A stretch of DNA of 64,000 bases from Chloroflexota bacterium. GTDB taxonomy: Bacteria; Chloroflexota; Anaerolineae; B4-G1; SLSP01. How positions within the stretch are numbered: position 1 is the stretch's first letter; every line of letters starts with the position of its first letter. This document shows positions 50,384 to 59,740 of this stretch, in pieces. The translations under genes and the position numbers were made by a program. The notes beneath the pieces are model-generated. The model was given only the letters and a program-made list of their open reading frames with translations, had not been told where the DNA came from and did not search any database. The stretch covers positions 36,309-100,308 of the forward strand of contig JAIOAX010000017.1 of NCBI GenBank assembly GCA_019873645.1, in the 5' to 3' direction.

Positions 50384-50637
50384 CCCACGAATCTGCCTGA
50401 ATTTCCACGAATGAGTCTACTGAAAAAACTAAAAATCTCACCGCAGAGTCACAGAGGGCGCAAAGATTCTTATTTCGGATTCAATAAGATTAAGTCTTTT
50501 GCATTTCTGTATTAATTTTATTGATTTGAGCTTTAATTTTTTCTCTGCGTTCTTTGCGTTTCTGCGGTAAATCAGACTTTTTTCAGGAGAGTCACGAATA
50601 GGCGTTAGAATTCGTGAAGATTCGTGAAAATTCGTGG
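50384..50637. repeat. Nested palindromic element between the NRPS and transporter-like genes
   Basis: Outer arms are CCACGAATCTGCCTGAATTT (50385 onward) and a run of ATTCGTGAAGATTCGTGAAA ending at 50637. Inside are GACT...TTTTCAG words and a second pair, CCGCAGAGTCACAGAGGGCG (50441 onward) and TCTCTGCGTTCTTTGCGTTT to 50567. An AT-rich loop of about 75 bases holds no gene. Confidence 0.65.
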
Positions 50638-50645
50638 TCAAACTC

Positions 50646-53600
50646 TTAATCGTATTGATCAAACAGCTTGTTAAGCTGGCGCGGGCGGGCGCGGGTCAGC
50701 TCGGCAATGCGGTCATTGGACTCCCGCAGCCGCTCGCTGAGCACGTTGATCAACGCCAGCGACATCTCCGGGTTTTGGCGCGCCAGAGCGATGAGCGGTT
50801 CACGGCGCAGGCGCAGCGTCAGCGTATCCTGAATGGCGACGGCGGACGTGGTATGCGGGCTGCCGTCGAAGAAGTTGGCCTCGCCGAAATACGAATGGGC
50901 TTCGATGGTCGCCAGCCGTGCAAAGGAGCCGGTGCGTTTTTCCTGTTCGATGCCCACGCGCCCGTTCACCACCACATACAACACGCCGCCGGGGTCGTTG
51001 TTGTTGTAAATGCGCTGGTCTTCCTCGAACATTTCCTCTTCACAAACGTTCGCCAGGATTTTGAGTTGCTCAATGGTCATCCCCTGGAAGAACGGCACTT
51101 CCTTGAGGAAAATGATTTTCTCGATTGCCGAAAGCATAATTCCCTCCTTCACAAAATCGGACATACGGATACCGGCCAGGGTACGTTGGGCGGCCTGCGC
51201 AGCGAGACGCACTTCTTCGGCCGGGTCTTCGAGCGCCGCCTCGATGAGCTGCTCGATTTCTGCCAGGGGAAGAAGGGGCGGTGGAGAGGGAGAGGGGGAG
51301 AGCGGGAGAGAGGGCGAGGGCGCGTCAAGCGCGCCGAGAAGGTCGGCGGGCGGTTTGCGGCGGGTGGGGGGCGGCGGTGCGGCTTCGGATGCCGGCGTCT
51401 CGGCCTTGGGCGCGTCAAGCGCGGCGAAGAGGTCCTTGGGCGCGGCGCGACGGGCGCGTGGCGCCGCGGTTTCCGGCGCAGTCGGTGTTGGCGGCGCAGC
51501 CGGGCGCAACGCAGCCCCGAGTTCTCCGAGTGCATAGATGGTCATCGCGCGGAACCAGGGATTGTCGGGCTGGGTGGCCAGCTGACGGATGGCCTCGGCG
51601 GTATCTGGCGCTTCCATGTCCCAGTTCTCTTTGCTCAGCTCCAGCAGTTTAGCAGCGGGAATGTCCGGCTCGAAGAGCGGCGCGATCAGACTCGTGGTTT
51701 TAGGTGTGGTCAGCGACTCCAATGCCTCGACCGCATTGGCGCGCGTGCGGGGGATGTCGCTGCGCAACGCCTCCCGGATGATTTCCACGCTGGCGGGGTC
51801 TTGAATGGCCGAAAGCAAATAGAAGATTTCATCGGCCAGGCTGTGGCTTTGTTCGCGCAGCGCGCTTTGCAACACGACAAATCCCGGATATGCGGCGCAG
51901 GGCGTCAGGGCCTCTACCAGACCGTAGTGACTGTAGATGGCAAGCAGGTTGCCAGTGATGTTGGCACCGACGATGAGCGGCCCGAATTCTTTGGGGTTGA
52001 TGCGACTCAGGACCACGGCGGCCATCTTGCGCATCTGGGGATTCGGCGCGTCGAGCTGCGGGTGGATGACGGGAATGATCGCTTTGCCCAACGTCACCAG
52101 CGTCGTAGTGGCCGTCTCGCGGACCTGCGGACTGGCATCGGTGAGCGCCTTGGTGAGGTAGGTGTAGGATTTGCGGCTGCCCACGCGCCCCAAGACTGTC
52201 AGCGCCGTTTGGCGGACGCGCTCGATGGGGTCCTTGAGCAGGGCAAGCATGGCATTTTCGACCTCGGATTGCACGATGTCGCTGAGGGCCGTTTTCGGGA
52301 TGGTCTCTTCGACCGCTAACGCCGCTTCCAATCGCACTGCATCGGCCGGGTCACTCAAGTACGTGAGTAGCCGATGGAGGCTATGCTCGCTTTTGAGCTG
52401 TCCCAGCAGGCGCACGCCGTAAGCCCGCGCGCGAGTATCCGCATCGGCCAGGAGCGCTTCAAGGGCATCTACGGCGGGCTTGAGCGTGTGGAAGTGCGCT
52501 GTCTGCACCAGGGTCGTGAGAGCTTGCCCGCGCACGTCCATATCGGGATCGTTGACCATTTCCGCCATACGGCTGAGAAACTGGGGATCGCCCGGCGCAG
52601 AAAGCTGCTGCAAGCCGACGATGGCCGATTGCCGCACCCGACCGTCGGGATCGGCGAGGAACTCGAAGTACAACTGCCGCACGGCGTCCCCGCGCAAGTC
52701 GGCGGCGGCGATCACGTCAAGGATGGCAGCGCGGGTGAAACCCGCTGAGGCGGCATGGACGGCCTGGCTCAGGATCGGGAGAGCCTCGCGTCCGCCGATT
52801 TTGCTGATCAGTTGCGCCATGAAGACGGTCAGTTCGTGGCTCTGGCTGCTTTCCAGTTTCTCGCGGAGCTTGTTCAACGTCGCCGGATCGGCGACGGTCA
52901 ATTCCGAGGCGCTCTGGCTCAGCAGGAAGGAATAATCTTCCTGTTCAAGCATTTTGACGAGCGCGCGCCCGTACTGGCGGCGGACGACCAGCGCGTTGGC
53001 GATATAGCCGCCGGCGAGCGCCAGTGTCGCGGCAGGCAGGAACCACGGTAAAGCTACAAACGGCGGCAACAGCAAGACGCTGCCGAGGAACGCCCCAACC
53101 GGCGCGATGAGGCCGTCAATGAAAGCATGCGCGCGTCCCTTGATGCGCAAGGGCACGGCGTTGTAGAGCAGGCTGTTAATCTGATAGCCGACGCTGCCGT
53201 AGAAGGAGGTGCTGTCGAAATAGCTCAGGGCCGCGATAGGCAGGCTGGGGAAGAACACCAATCCGGCGCAGACCGCCAGGTTGCCGATGGGGAAGAGCAT
53301 GTAAGCGTTGCCGACCCCGATCCGGCCGATGATGCGGCTGAGCAGAAAGAGCTGGAAGGGCAGCATAATCAGGTTAGAAATACCGGTCACGAGGCCGTAA
53401 AAGTTCGCCATCGCCTCGGTAGTTTGAAGTTCATTCACGATGATGCCGCTGGTTTGATAGCCGATGCAGGTCAGCAAGATGACGACGATGAGCGTCGCTG
53501 CGGCGACCCAGCGCAAGAAAGGCGACCGTATGACGTAGTGGTAGCCCTCGCGCAGTTCGTTGAGGTATGAGGCGTGGGCCTTTTCGGCCTCCCTGGATTT

Positions 53601-54239
53601 GACGCCGGGCAGGCCGGCCGGCATGACTTCTGCAGGGGACTTGATCAGGCGCGGCATCAGCCATGCGCCCATTGCCATCACGCCTAGCATACCAAGCCAC
53701 ACCAGGATGACGCTGTTGGGCGAGAGAACTTTGTTCAACGCCTCCATGCTCAGGCCAGCGATGATCGCGCCGATGCTGCCGGCAGTCCCCAGGACGGGCA
53801 CGATGCGCTTGGCGGCTCGGGTGTCGTAGAAACCGTTGACATAAGTGTACCAGTGCGCCGAGAGAATGTCGGTCAGCGGGACGTAAATCAGCAGATAGAG
53901 CAACGGGTAAGCGATGCGCGTGAGACCGGCGTTGAGCAGCCCCAACCCGATGAGGATGCCCAGGCCGCCGATGAGCAGGATGGCGATCAAGAGCTTGTGG
54001 CTGGCAACGCGGTCGGCAAAGGCGGTGTAGAGAGCCACGGCGGGCACGGAGAGGACAGCGCGAATCATAAAGAACCACGGCAGGCCGCGCAGCCCCACCT
54101 GCTCCAGGAAAGCTGCCGCGACAATCGTTTCGCCCCACACTGCGCCGAGCGTGAGCGCCAGAAGCATAGCATAGAGAAGCAACAGCCGCGGCCACTCCTC
54201 CGACCGAACGTTGAAAAGTTTGCTCAGAAATCGGGTCAT
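50646..54239 (-). CDS. MFS-like transporter fused to HEAT repeats and a cNMP-binding domain
   Basis: About 1197 residues. Residues about 15-425 form a twelve-helix membrane domain of MFS or ATP/ADP-translocase (NTT) type. A HEAT-repeat solenoid follows (about 445-925, repeated units such as DPDGRVRQSAIVGLQQL), then a Pro/Ala linker with KDLFAALDAPKAE-like repeats, and a C-terminal cNMP-binding domain (about 1055-1170). That domain's cassette reads YFGEANFFDGSPHTTSA: the Glu is kept but the ligand Arg is His. ATG at 54239 is chosen because GGATGG lies eight bases upstream; 54251 is possible. It lies downstream of the third cyclase, so it may be a signal-gated transporter or scaffold. Confidence 0.83.
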   Translation of the reverse strand: MTRFLSKLFNVRSEEWPRLLLLYAMLLALTLGAVWGETIVAAAFLEQVGLRGLPWFFMIRAVLSVPAVALYTAFADRVASHKLLIAILLIGGLGILIGLGLLNAGLTRIAYPLLYLLIYVPLTDILSAHWYTYVNGFYDTRAAKRIVPVLGTAGSIGAIIAGLSMEALNKVLSPNSVILVWLGMLGVMAMGAWLMPRLIKSPAEVMPAGLPGVKSREAEKAHASYLNELREGYHYVIRSPFLRWVAAATLIVVILLTCIGYQTSGIIVNELQTTEAMANFYGLVTGISNLIMLPFQLFLLSRIIGRIGVGNAYMLFPIGNLAVCAGLVFFPSLPIAALSYFDSTSFYGSVGYQINSLLYNAVPLRIKGRAHAFIDGLIAPVGAFLGSVLLLPPFVALPWFLPAATLALAGGYIANALVVRRQYGRALVKMLEQEDYSFLLSQSASELTVADPATLNKLREKLESSQSHELTVFMAQLISKIGGREALPILSQAVHAASAGFTRAAILDVIAAADLRGDAVRQLYFEFLADPDGRVRQSAIVGLQQLSAPGDPQFLSRMAEMVNDPDMDVRGQALTTLVQTAHFHTLKPAVDALEALLADADTRARAYGVRLLGQLKSEHSLHRLLTYLSDPADAVRLEAALAVEETIPKTALSDIVQSEVENAMLALLKDPIERVRQTALTVLGRVGSRKSYTYLTKALTDASPQVRETATTTLVTLGKAIIPVIHPQLDAPNPQMRKMAAVVLSRINPKEFGPLIVGANITGNLLAIYSHYGLVEALTPCAAYPGFVVLQSALREQSHSLADEIFYLLSAIQDPASVEIIREALRSDIPRTRANAVEALESLTTPKTTSLIAPLFEPDIPAAKLLELSKENWDMEAPDTAEAIRQLATQPDNPWFRAMTIYALGELGAALRPAAPPTPTAPETAAPRARRAAPKDLFAALDAPKAETPASEAAPPPPTRRKPPADLLGALDAPSPSLPLSPSPSPPPLLPLAEIEQLIEAALEDPAEEVRLAAQAAQRTLAGIRMSDFVKEGIMLSAIEKIIFLKEVPFFQGMTIEQLKILANVCEEEMFEEDQRIYNNNDPGGVLYVVVNGRVGIEQEKRTGSFARLATIEAHSYFGEANFFDGSPHTTSAVAIQDTLTLRLRREPLIALARQNPEMSLALINVLSERLRESNDRIAELTRARPRQLNKLFDQYD

Positions 54240-54251
54240 AATGTGCACCAT

Positions 54252-54743
54252 CCTTTAGAATACTGTCGTCAGATGTGGCCTCTTCAGGTCATAACTGTTC
54301 AGCTACCCTTGCGAAGGTTGCCAATGAGACTGCGAGATATGGTTGTAGCGCCCTTCAAGCGCGCTTTTCATACCCATATCCGCGTGAAACCTTCGCCAGG
54401 ATTCCCGGCCCGAATAGCTATTTCAGGTCTTTCTTAATCGTAACATACTTTTGTTCTATAGAAGATAAAACTTGTGTGACAATTTTGTGGCGGTTGCATT
54501 TGGGGACGATAGAGCTTCTGTTACGCGCCTCTACCTGCCATCGTGGGGGGCATAGCAAGGTGCCTTTCAACTTTGGGGCACATCTTGCGGTGGCCGGTCT
54601 CCAGACCGCGCCTGCGCAGCGTCCAGTAGCCGTAGTTGATAAATCGCCCCTATTCTGAAATGCACCCGCATAGTACGTTTTGTCGCTGAGCAGCCTCGTT
54701 CACCACCTTTGTAAGGGTGGCTGAATGGTTGCGTTCGCCTTTG
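54252..54743. other. Gene-free stretch between the transporter-like and third cyclase genes
   Basis: About 490 bases without a convincing gene. It contains a candidate - strand promoter (54455-54482) and a small GGTCTCCAGACC palindrome at 54597-54608. A 127-codon + strand frame at 54275-54658 has no ribosome-binding site and an implausible composition. Confidence 0.6.
54455..54482 (-). promoter_or_regulatory. Candidate promoter for the MFS-HEAT-cNMP gene
   Basis: On the - strand TTGTCA (54482-54477) and TATAGA (54460-54455) are 16 bases apart, about 215 bases before the proposed start codon. Confidence 0.5.
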
Positions 54744-57700
54744 TCATAGCGATTCGGGGATGAGATTGGGATGTAAAGCCTGCCCTGCTTCGGTCAGGAT
54801 CAGGCCGACCCGCGCGGCATAAGCGGCGCGAAGCTCCTGATGCAGGGGGATGTTTTCCAGGTAGGTGCGGCGGAAGTAACTATCCGGGGGAATCAGCGCG
54901 TGTTTGCGGGTCATTTCATCGTAGGCGCGCCGCAGATATTTATTGGCTTCTTCCGGTTGTTCGTTGGCTGCCAGCGCCTGGCTGTGGCGGAACAGGATTT
55001 CTTCGCTGACACATTCGGTAATTTGCACGAACCCGAAACGGTTGTAGATGTCCAACGCTTTTTGCGAGGCTTGTAGCGCATGCTCCAGATGCGCCTCGGC
55101 AGCAGCGCGCTGCGTTATCACGTTCGCCAGCCGCAGATGGGCCGCGGCGGCTTTGCACAGTGCCGCCATCGCATATTGTTGCGAAACCAGGGGGCTTTGA
55201 TCGGCAAGCTCCCGCACGGCTGCGGCGAGATTGAGCGCCATGTGCAGATGGGCTTCGTCGCCGAGGGCGTTGTAAAGGATGATCCAGACCAGTTTCAGGC
55301 TGGCAAGGCCGCGATCCTGCACCGGTTCGCCGATGGCGCGGATGCGTTCGAGGCTGGCTAGTGCCGCAGAGTATTGGCCTTGTTCACTTTGAATCTGGGC
55401 GATGTGAAACAGAGGATACACCTCATCGCGGGTGCCGGTGAGGATGCGCCGACATTCTTCCAGCAGGGCCAATCCGCCCGGATAATCGCCCAGGTAAATC
55501 CCCTGAATCCGTCCACAGGCCTGCAGGGCCTTACTTTCGTGGGGACGATGGCCGATCTCGCGGCTGATGTTGAGCCGTTCCTGCTGATATTCCGTCAACA
55601 GTCGGTAGTAGTCGCCGTTGCGCTCAAATTCCAATCCCAACAGGTTGAGCAGCGACATTTGGATGATCTTATCGTCAAGCCCCTGGCGCATGACCAGCGC
55701 CGCAGCGGCTTCCAGGTATTCGGTGCCGCATGCCGGTTCGTCGCTGAAGGCAAAAATGCCCCCCATGCTGATGAGCAGCCGCGCTTCGTAGTGCCGGTCC
55801 TGCAACTGTCGGGCCAGCTCCAGCGCGCGCTCGGCCAACGGATGCCAGGAAGGGTCGCTCAAGGCCAGCCGCAGGTTGACGATGGCACTCAGACATTCCA
55901 TTTCGCGGTGCCGGTCGCCCAGTTGTTGCGCCAGCTCGAGGGCTTGCTGCGCCATAGGGATACCGGCTTCAATATCTTCCTCACATTGATAGTCTGCGAC
56001 GCCCGGTTGTTGCAACAGGGCGTCAATCATAAAAGCGGGATCGTCCGCTAATTCCTCGGCCAGCGGCAAAAGGGCTTTTGCATCGGCCCACATCGCCTCG
56101 AACTGGCCCATAAGATAGAAAACCGCGCGCCGCTCTTTGAGCACTCTGAAGCGTTGTTCGCGGAGGGCGCGGAGTCGGGCAGCGTCGCTCGTCTGACGTT
56201 CCAGTTCATCGAGGATTTCGAGCGCGCGGGTGTATTGCTTGCCCGCTTCGGCGTTGGCGTAGATTTCCTTGGCATATTCGGCGCCTTCGAGGACATATTC
56301 CAGCTCCTTCTCTGGCTTGCCGGCGCGCTGATAGTGATAGGCCAGGGTCCCGTAGAACTGCGAGGCCATATGAATCAGACTGGCGCAGCAGTGGTCTTCG
56401 AGAAACTCGGCGATGCGCAGATGATAAGCCGCGCGTTGACTGCTGAGCAGACGTTCATAAGCGGCATCGCGGATCAGGGAAGACTTGAAGACATACTCGA
56501 TCCCTAACTCCTGCGTGCGTCCCCGCTCGCGGATCAACTGCGCGCGCTGCAAGGCCGTGAGGTGCGCCTTCACCTGCGCCGGATTGCCCACCAGTTCTTC
56601 GAGGAGCGTAGACCAGAACACGGTGCCGATGACCGAGGCAATTTGCAGGACGTGCTGTTCTTCGGGCGTGAGCCGGTCAATGCTTGCCAGGAGCAGGCTT
56701 TGCAAGCTGTCGGGCAGGGTGAGGCTGGTGACGGCTTGCGTGGTGCGCCAGCGCCCGGTCTCCGGATCGCGGACCAGGATGCCCTGGAGGAGCAGCGCGC
56801 GCACCATTTCCTGGATGTAATAGGGGTTCCCTTCGGCTTTTTGAACGATGAGGTCCTGCGTGGCTTCGGGGAGCACATCTGCGCCGATCAGCGCGGCGAT
56901 CATCGCGCGGCTTTGTTCGGGGTTGAGCGGCCCCAGGGTCAGCATCGTCAGCCGATGGGGATACTCGGTCTCCACGAAATGGCGAAATTCCCAAATCTGT
57001 GACGTGCGGTCGGGACGGAAGACAAACAGCCACAGCAGCGCGGTGTAGTCACAGAGCGGCATGCAATATTTGAGCAGGTCTAAGGATGTGGCATCCCCCC
57101 ATTGCATATCGCTGAAGTTGAGGATGAGCGGATTGCGGTCGGTCAGCGCCTCGATCCAGCTACGAATGGTAAGGAAGAACTTTTGGCGCAGGCTGTCGGC
57201 GTCGAGGCGGCGGAGACGCTCGGCGTGCTCTGCTTCAAGGGGCAAGGCCAGCAAGGCCGCCAGATCGGGATAATACTCGTCGGCCTCATCGCCCCATAAT
57301 GCCTCGGCCTGCTGGCGCAGACGGTCGCGGGTCTGCTCGCGCGGCTCGTTCTGCCGGATGCCAAGCCAGTTGCGCAACACGTCTTGCCACATGGCAAAGG
57401 GTTGGGATTGGGTGTAAGAACGGCAGCGTCCCCGCAGCCACATCACCCCGGACGTTTCGGCAGGGAGCGCATCCTCGCGGGCATGCTTGTCGCGCGCTTC
57501 GGCCAGCAGGGCGTTTTGACGGGCCAGGTAATGGCGCACCTCATCGGTCAGCACCGTTTTGCCCATGCCCTGTTCACCGGTGATGATGACCACGCCGCCG
57601 ATGCCGCCGCTGAGGTTGGCGATACAGGCTTTGAGGCTCTCCATCTCCGCGTCGCGCCCGATGACCGGATTGGGCAGCTCGTAGGCCGGGCGTTCGGTGC

Positions 57701-58559
57701 TGAGGCGCGGCGCAAGGGGCCGGTAGACGGCGATGGGATGGCTCACACCTTTGACCATGATTTCGCCGAGCGGCAGCCATTCAAACTGGGTGGCCGTAAG
57801 GCGATAAGTATTTTCGCTCACCAGAACGGTTCCGGGTTCGGCGGCAGTTTCCATCCGCGCGGCCAACGCGATGGCTTCGCCCATCGCCGTCTCTTCGCGG
57901 TACTGGCTGTCGTTTCCTACGCTGGTAACGATGACCTCGCCGGTGTTGACGCCCACCCGCAGCGCGAGATGAATGTTTTCGCGTTGCTCAAGTTCGGCGG
58001 CATAGGGTTGCAATGCTTCCTGCATCGCCAGGGCGGCTAATACGGCGCGTTCGGGGTCATCTTCATGCGCGGTCGTTGTCCCGAAGAACGCCACCAGTCC
58101 ATCGCCGCGGAACTGATCCACCTTGCCGCCGAAGCGATAAACCTCAGTTTCCAGAATCTGGAGAACGCGGTTCATCAGCTTGACCCAGGCTTCGGTGCCC
58201 ACCTGCTCCATCAAGTCGGTGGAGCCTTTGACATCGGCGAGAATGATGGTGGCGACGCGGCGCTCTCCTTCGAGAGAGGGAAGGACGGCCGTTGTGGGCG
58301 GCGTGGGTTCCGGTTCGGGCGGCGCGACAATGGGGAGCGGTGCAGCGAGAGCCGCCGCACCGTTCTCAACGGCCAGCGGTGCACCGATGGCCGGCATACT
58401 GCTCTTAACCGCAAGGGATGTGCCACATTCACTGCAGAAGCGATGCATGTGTGGATTGAGTGTTCCGCAGGCCGGGCACACCCACGCGAGCCGCGTCCCG
58501 CACATCCCGCAGAACTTCGCACGCTTACGCGCCTTGAAACCGCAGTTAGGGCATTTCAT
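54744..58559 (-). CDS. Class III cyclase / STAND ATPase / TPR protein with zinc ribbons (single cyclase domain)
   Basis: 1271 residues. Two zinc ribbons (CPNCGFKARKRAKFCGMCG, CPACGTLNPHMHRFCSECG), then one class III cyclase domain (about 100-275) with both metal Asp residues (ILADVKGSTDL, QFRGDGLVAFFG). At the transition-state site it has GEAIALAARM, so the usual Asn is Ala while the Arg remains. An AAA/STAND ATPase follows (Walker A ITGEQGMGKTVL near residue 327, Walker B-like ILNFSDMQWGD), then TPR helices. Unlike the two sAC-like proteins here, the cyclase must homodimerise to form a site. It lies between two genes with cNMP-binding domains. Activity may be reduced or altered; purine specificity is unknown. 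Confidence 0.87.
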   Translation of the reverse strand: MKCPNCGFKARKRAKFCGMCGTRLAWVCPACGTLNPHMHRFCSECGTSLAVKSSMPAIGAPLAVENGAAALAAPLPIVAPPEPEPTPPTTAVLPSLEGERRVATIILADVKGSTDLMEQVGTEAWVKLMNRVLQILETEVYRFGGKVDQFRGDGLVAFFGTTTAHEDDPERAVLAALAMQEALQPYAAELEQRENIHLALRVGVNTGEVIVTSVGNDSQYREETAMGEAIALAARMETAAEPGTVLVSENTYRLTATQFEWLPLGEIMVKGVSHPIAVYRPLAPRLSTERPAYELPNPVIGRDAEMESLKACIANLSGGIGGVVIITGEQGMGKTVLTDEVRHYLARQNALLAEARDKHAREDALPAETSGVMWLRGRCRSYTQSQPFAMWQDVLRNWLGIRQNEPREQTRDRLRQQAEALWGDEADEYYPDLAALLALPLEAEHAERLRRLDADSLRQKFFLTIRSWIEALTDRNPLILNFSDMQWGDATSLDLLKYCMPLCDYTALLWLFVFRPDRTSQIWEFRHFVETEYPHRLTMLTLGPLNPEQSRAMIAALIGADVLPEATQDLIVQKAEGNPYYIQEMVRALLLQGILVRDPETGRWRTTQAVTSLTLPDSLQSLLLASIDRLTPEEQHVLQIASVIGTVFWSTLLEELVGNPAQVKAHLTALQRAQLIRERGRTQELGIEYVFKSSLIRDAAYERLLSSQRAAYHLRIAEFLEDHCCASLIHMASQFYGTLAYHYQRAGKPEKELEYVLEGAEYAKEIYANAEAGKQYTRALEILDELERQTSDAARLRALREQRFRVLKERRAVFYLMGQFEAMWADAKALLPLAEELADDPAFMIDALLQQPGVADYQCEEDIEAGIPMAQQALELAQQLGDRHREMECLSAIVNLRLALSDPSWHPLAERALELARQLQDRHYEARLLISMGGIFAFSDEPACGTEYLEAAAALVMRQGLDDKIIQMSLLNLLGLEFERNGDYYRLLTEYQQERLNISREIGHRPHESKALQACGRIQGIYLGDYPGGLALLEECRRILTGTRDEVYPLFHIAQIQSEQGQYSAALASLERIRAIGEPVQDRGLASLKLVWIILYNALGDEAHLHMALNLAAAVRELADQSPLVSQQYAMAALCKAAAAHLRLANVITQRAAAEAHLEHALQASQKALDIYNRFGFVQITECVSEEILFRHSQALAANEQPEEANKYLRRAYDEMTRKHALIPPDSYFRRTYLENIPLHQELRAAYAARVGLILTEAGQALHPNLIPESL

Positions 58560-58560
58560 G

Positions 58561-58654
58561 GTTAGGGATTAGGGATCGGGGGTTAGGGATTGGTAATCGG
58601 TAATTCGTAATCCGTAATTCGCAATTCGTAATTCGCAATTCGTAATTCGCTATC
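58561..58654. repeat. Mixed GGGATTAGGG and GTAATTCG word arrays
   Basis: GGTTAGGGATTAGGGATCGG words (58561-58592) pass directly into about seven copies of GTAATTCG/GCAATTCG (58593-58654). Two repeat families are fused head to tail in one gap, between the small cNMP protein gene and the third cyclase gene. Confidence 0.7.
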
Positions 58655-58658
58655 CCCC

Positions 58659-59096
58659 TCAATAACACGCCTCCAACGAGGTACGGAAGCGTTTGGCGAG
58701 TTCGGTGAGGATAGCCACGGCCATTTCGCCGTCGCGCCGCAGGACGCCAAGGAAGTTCTCGCGGGGGAGGATCAGGCACTCGGTCGGTTCGACGGCGATG
58801 ACCGACGCGGTGCGTGGGCCGTTGTCCAACAGCGCCAGCTCGCCGAAGAAGTCACCCGGCCCAAAAGTATTGACGACACTCTTGGTCCCGTCAGCTCTCT
58901 CGCGGACGGCCTCGGCCTTGCCGGAAGCGACGATAAAGAAGCCGTAGCCTTCGCGTCCCTGTGGGACGATGACTTCGCCGGCCTGGCATTGGCGATCAAT
59001 GAAAATCCGCGCCAGGTTCTGGAGCTGACGTTTGTTCAGGCTCTCAAACAGGGGGACTTTGCCGAGAATTTCTGCGATGCGTTCCAGGTCTGCCAT
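58659..59096 (-). CDS. Small stand-alone cNMP-binding domain protein
   Basis: 145 residues made almost only of a cNMP-binding domain. The cassette DFFGELALLDNGPRTASV keeps the Glu and Arg and is the best match to the cAMP-binding consensus of the four such domains here. No DNA-binding or enzymatic domain is attached, so it may be a regulatory subunit or a ligand buffer. AGGAG precedes the ATG. It is the first gene of the unit with the third cyclase, which begins 99 bases downstream. Confidence 0.88.
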   Translation of the reverse strand: MADLERIAEILGKVPLFESLNKRQLQNLARIFIDRQCQAGEVIVPQGREGYGFFIVASGKAEAVRERADGTKSVVNTFGPGDFFGELALLDNGPRTASVIAVEPTECLILPRENFLGVLRRDGEMAVAILTELAKRFRTSLEACY

Positions 59097-59201
59097 TTGG
59101 TTTTCTCCTTTCCATACTCGCGTGTTTGGGATTCTGATTGGGTGACGTTGTTCTATTATAGCCCAACCATTCGGTGATGCAAACCTGGTTTGGCCGTTTG
59201 A

Positions 59202-59258
59202 CGGGGGAATTTTTCAAAAGGGGGGATTTGGGGCGGCGAAGCCGTCCCCAAATCCCCT
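59202..59258. repeat. GC-rich hairpin element, copy 3
   Basis: GGGGATTTGGGGCGGC pairs with GCCGTCCCCAAATCCCC around a GAA loop, after GGAATTTTTCAAAAGG. It matches the second hairpin of copies 1 and 2 with paired substitutions. It lies downstream of the isomerase-like gene's stop. Confidence 0.65.
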
Positions 59259-59304
59259 GTTTGCTTTCTATGGGAACAAAGTTGGAAATAGAAACGAGGA
59301 ATGG

Positions 59305-59619
59305 CTATGCGTTGAGCCGCTGCTTCACATCCGCCGCGAAGTCTTCATAGCGCCGCAGCGCGGTGACTTCGACGTGGACGTGATGGCCGTGCTCCTTCAT
59401 AATCGGTAAGTCGAAGAGAATTTGATCGAGGGTATCGGGACTGTCCACATTCACCACGGCGACGATGCGGCGCATCCCCACGCATTTCCACAGGTCTACC
59501 ACTACGCCGGCCTGCTTTGCGCCCAGCGCCGCATCGGCTTCGCGCGCCCAGATGGCAAACAGGTCCTTCTGGGACATCGTTTCGGGATATTCAACATGGA
59601 AATCGAGCAAGAACAACAT
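59305..59619 (-). CDS. Muconolactone delta-isomerase-like protein
   Basis: A 104-residue ferredoxin-like-fold protein that resembles CatC of the beta-ketoadipate pathway: MLFLLDFHVEYPETM at the start, the GVVVDLWKCVGMRRIVAVVN middle and the ILFDLPIMKEHGHHVHVEVTAL end match the family plan and length. No other aromatic-degradation gene is nearby, so the real substrate may differ. AAGGAG precedes the ATG. It is a single-gene unit. Confidence 0.75.
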   Translation of the reverse strand: MLFLLDFHVEYPETMSQKDLFAIWAREADAALGAKQAGVVVDLWKCVGMRRIVAVVNVDSPDTLDQILFDLPIMKEHGHHVHVEVTALRRYEDFAADVKQRLNA

Positions 59620-59740
59620 GGTATTCTCTCCTTTCTTATGGGCTTACATTGATGGAATGTGGGCGATTGAATGTTAAACCGGATCGGTTTCTGTGCGTGG
59701 TGTTAGTTTATGGGTGACTATCACCTCCTCTCTGCAAGTT

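Noticed and set aside
54275..54658. + strand 127-codon frame in the gap before the third cyclase
   Set aside because: No start signal, mixed composition, and it crosses a likely - strand promoter and a small palindrome.
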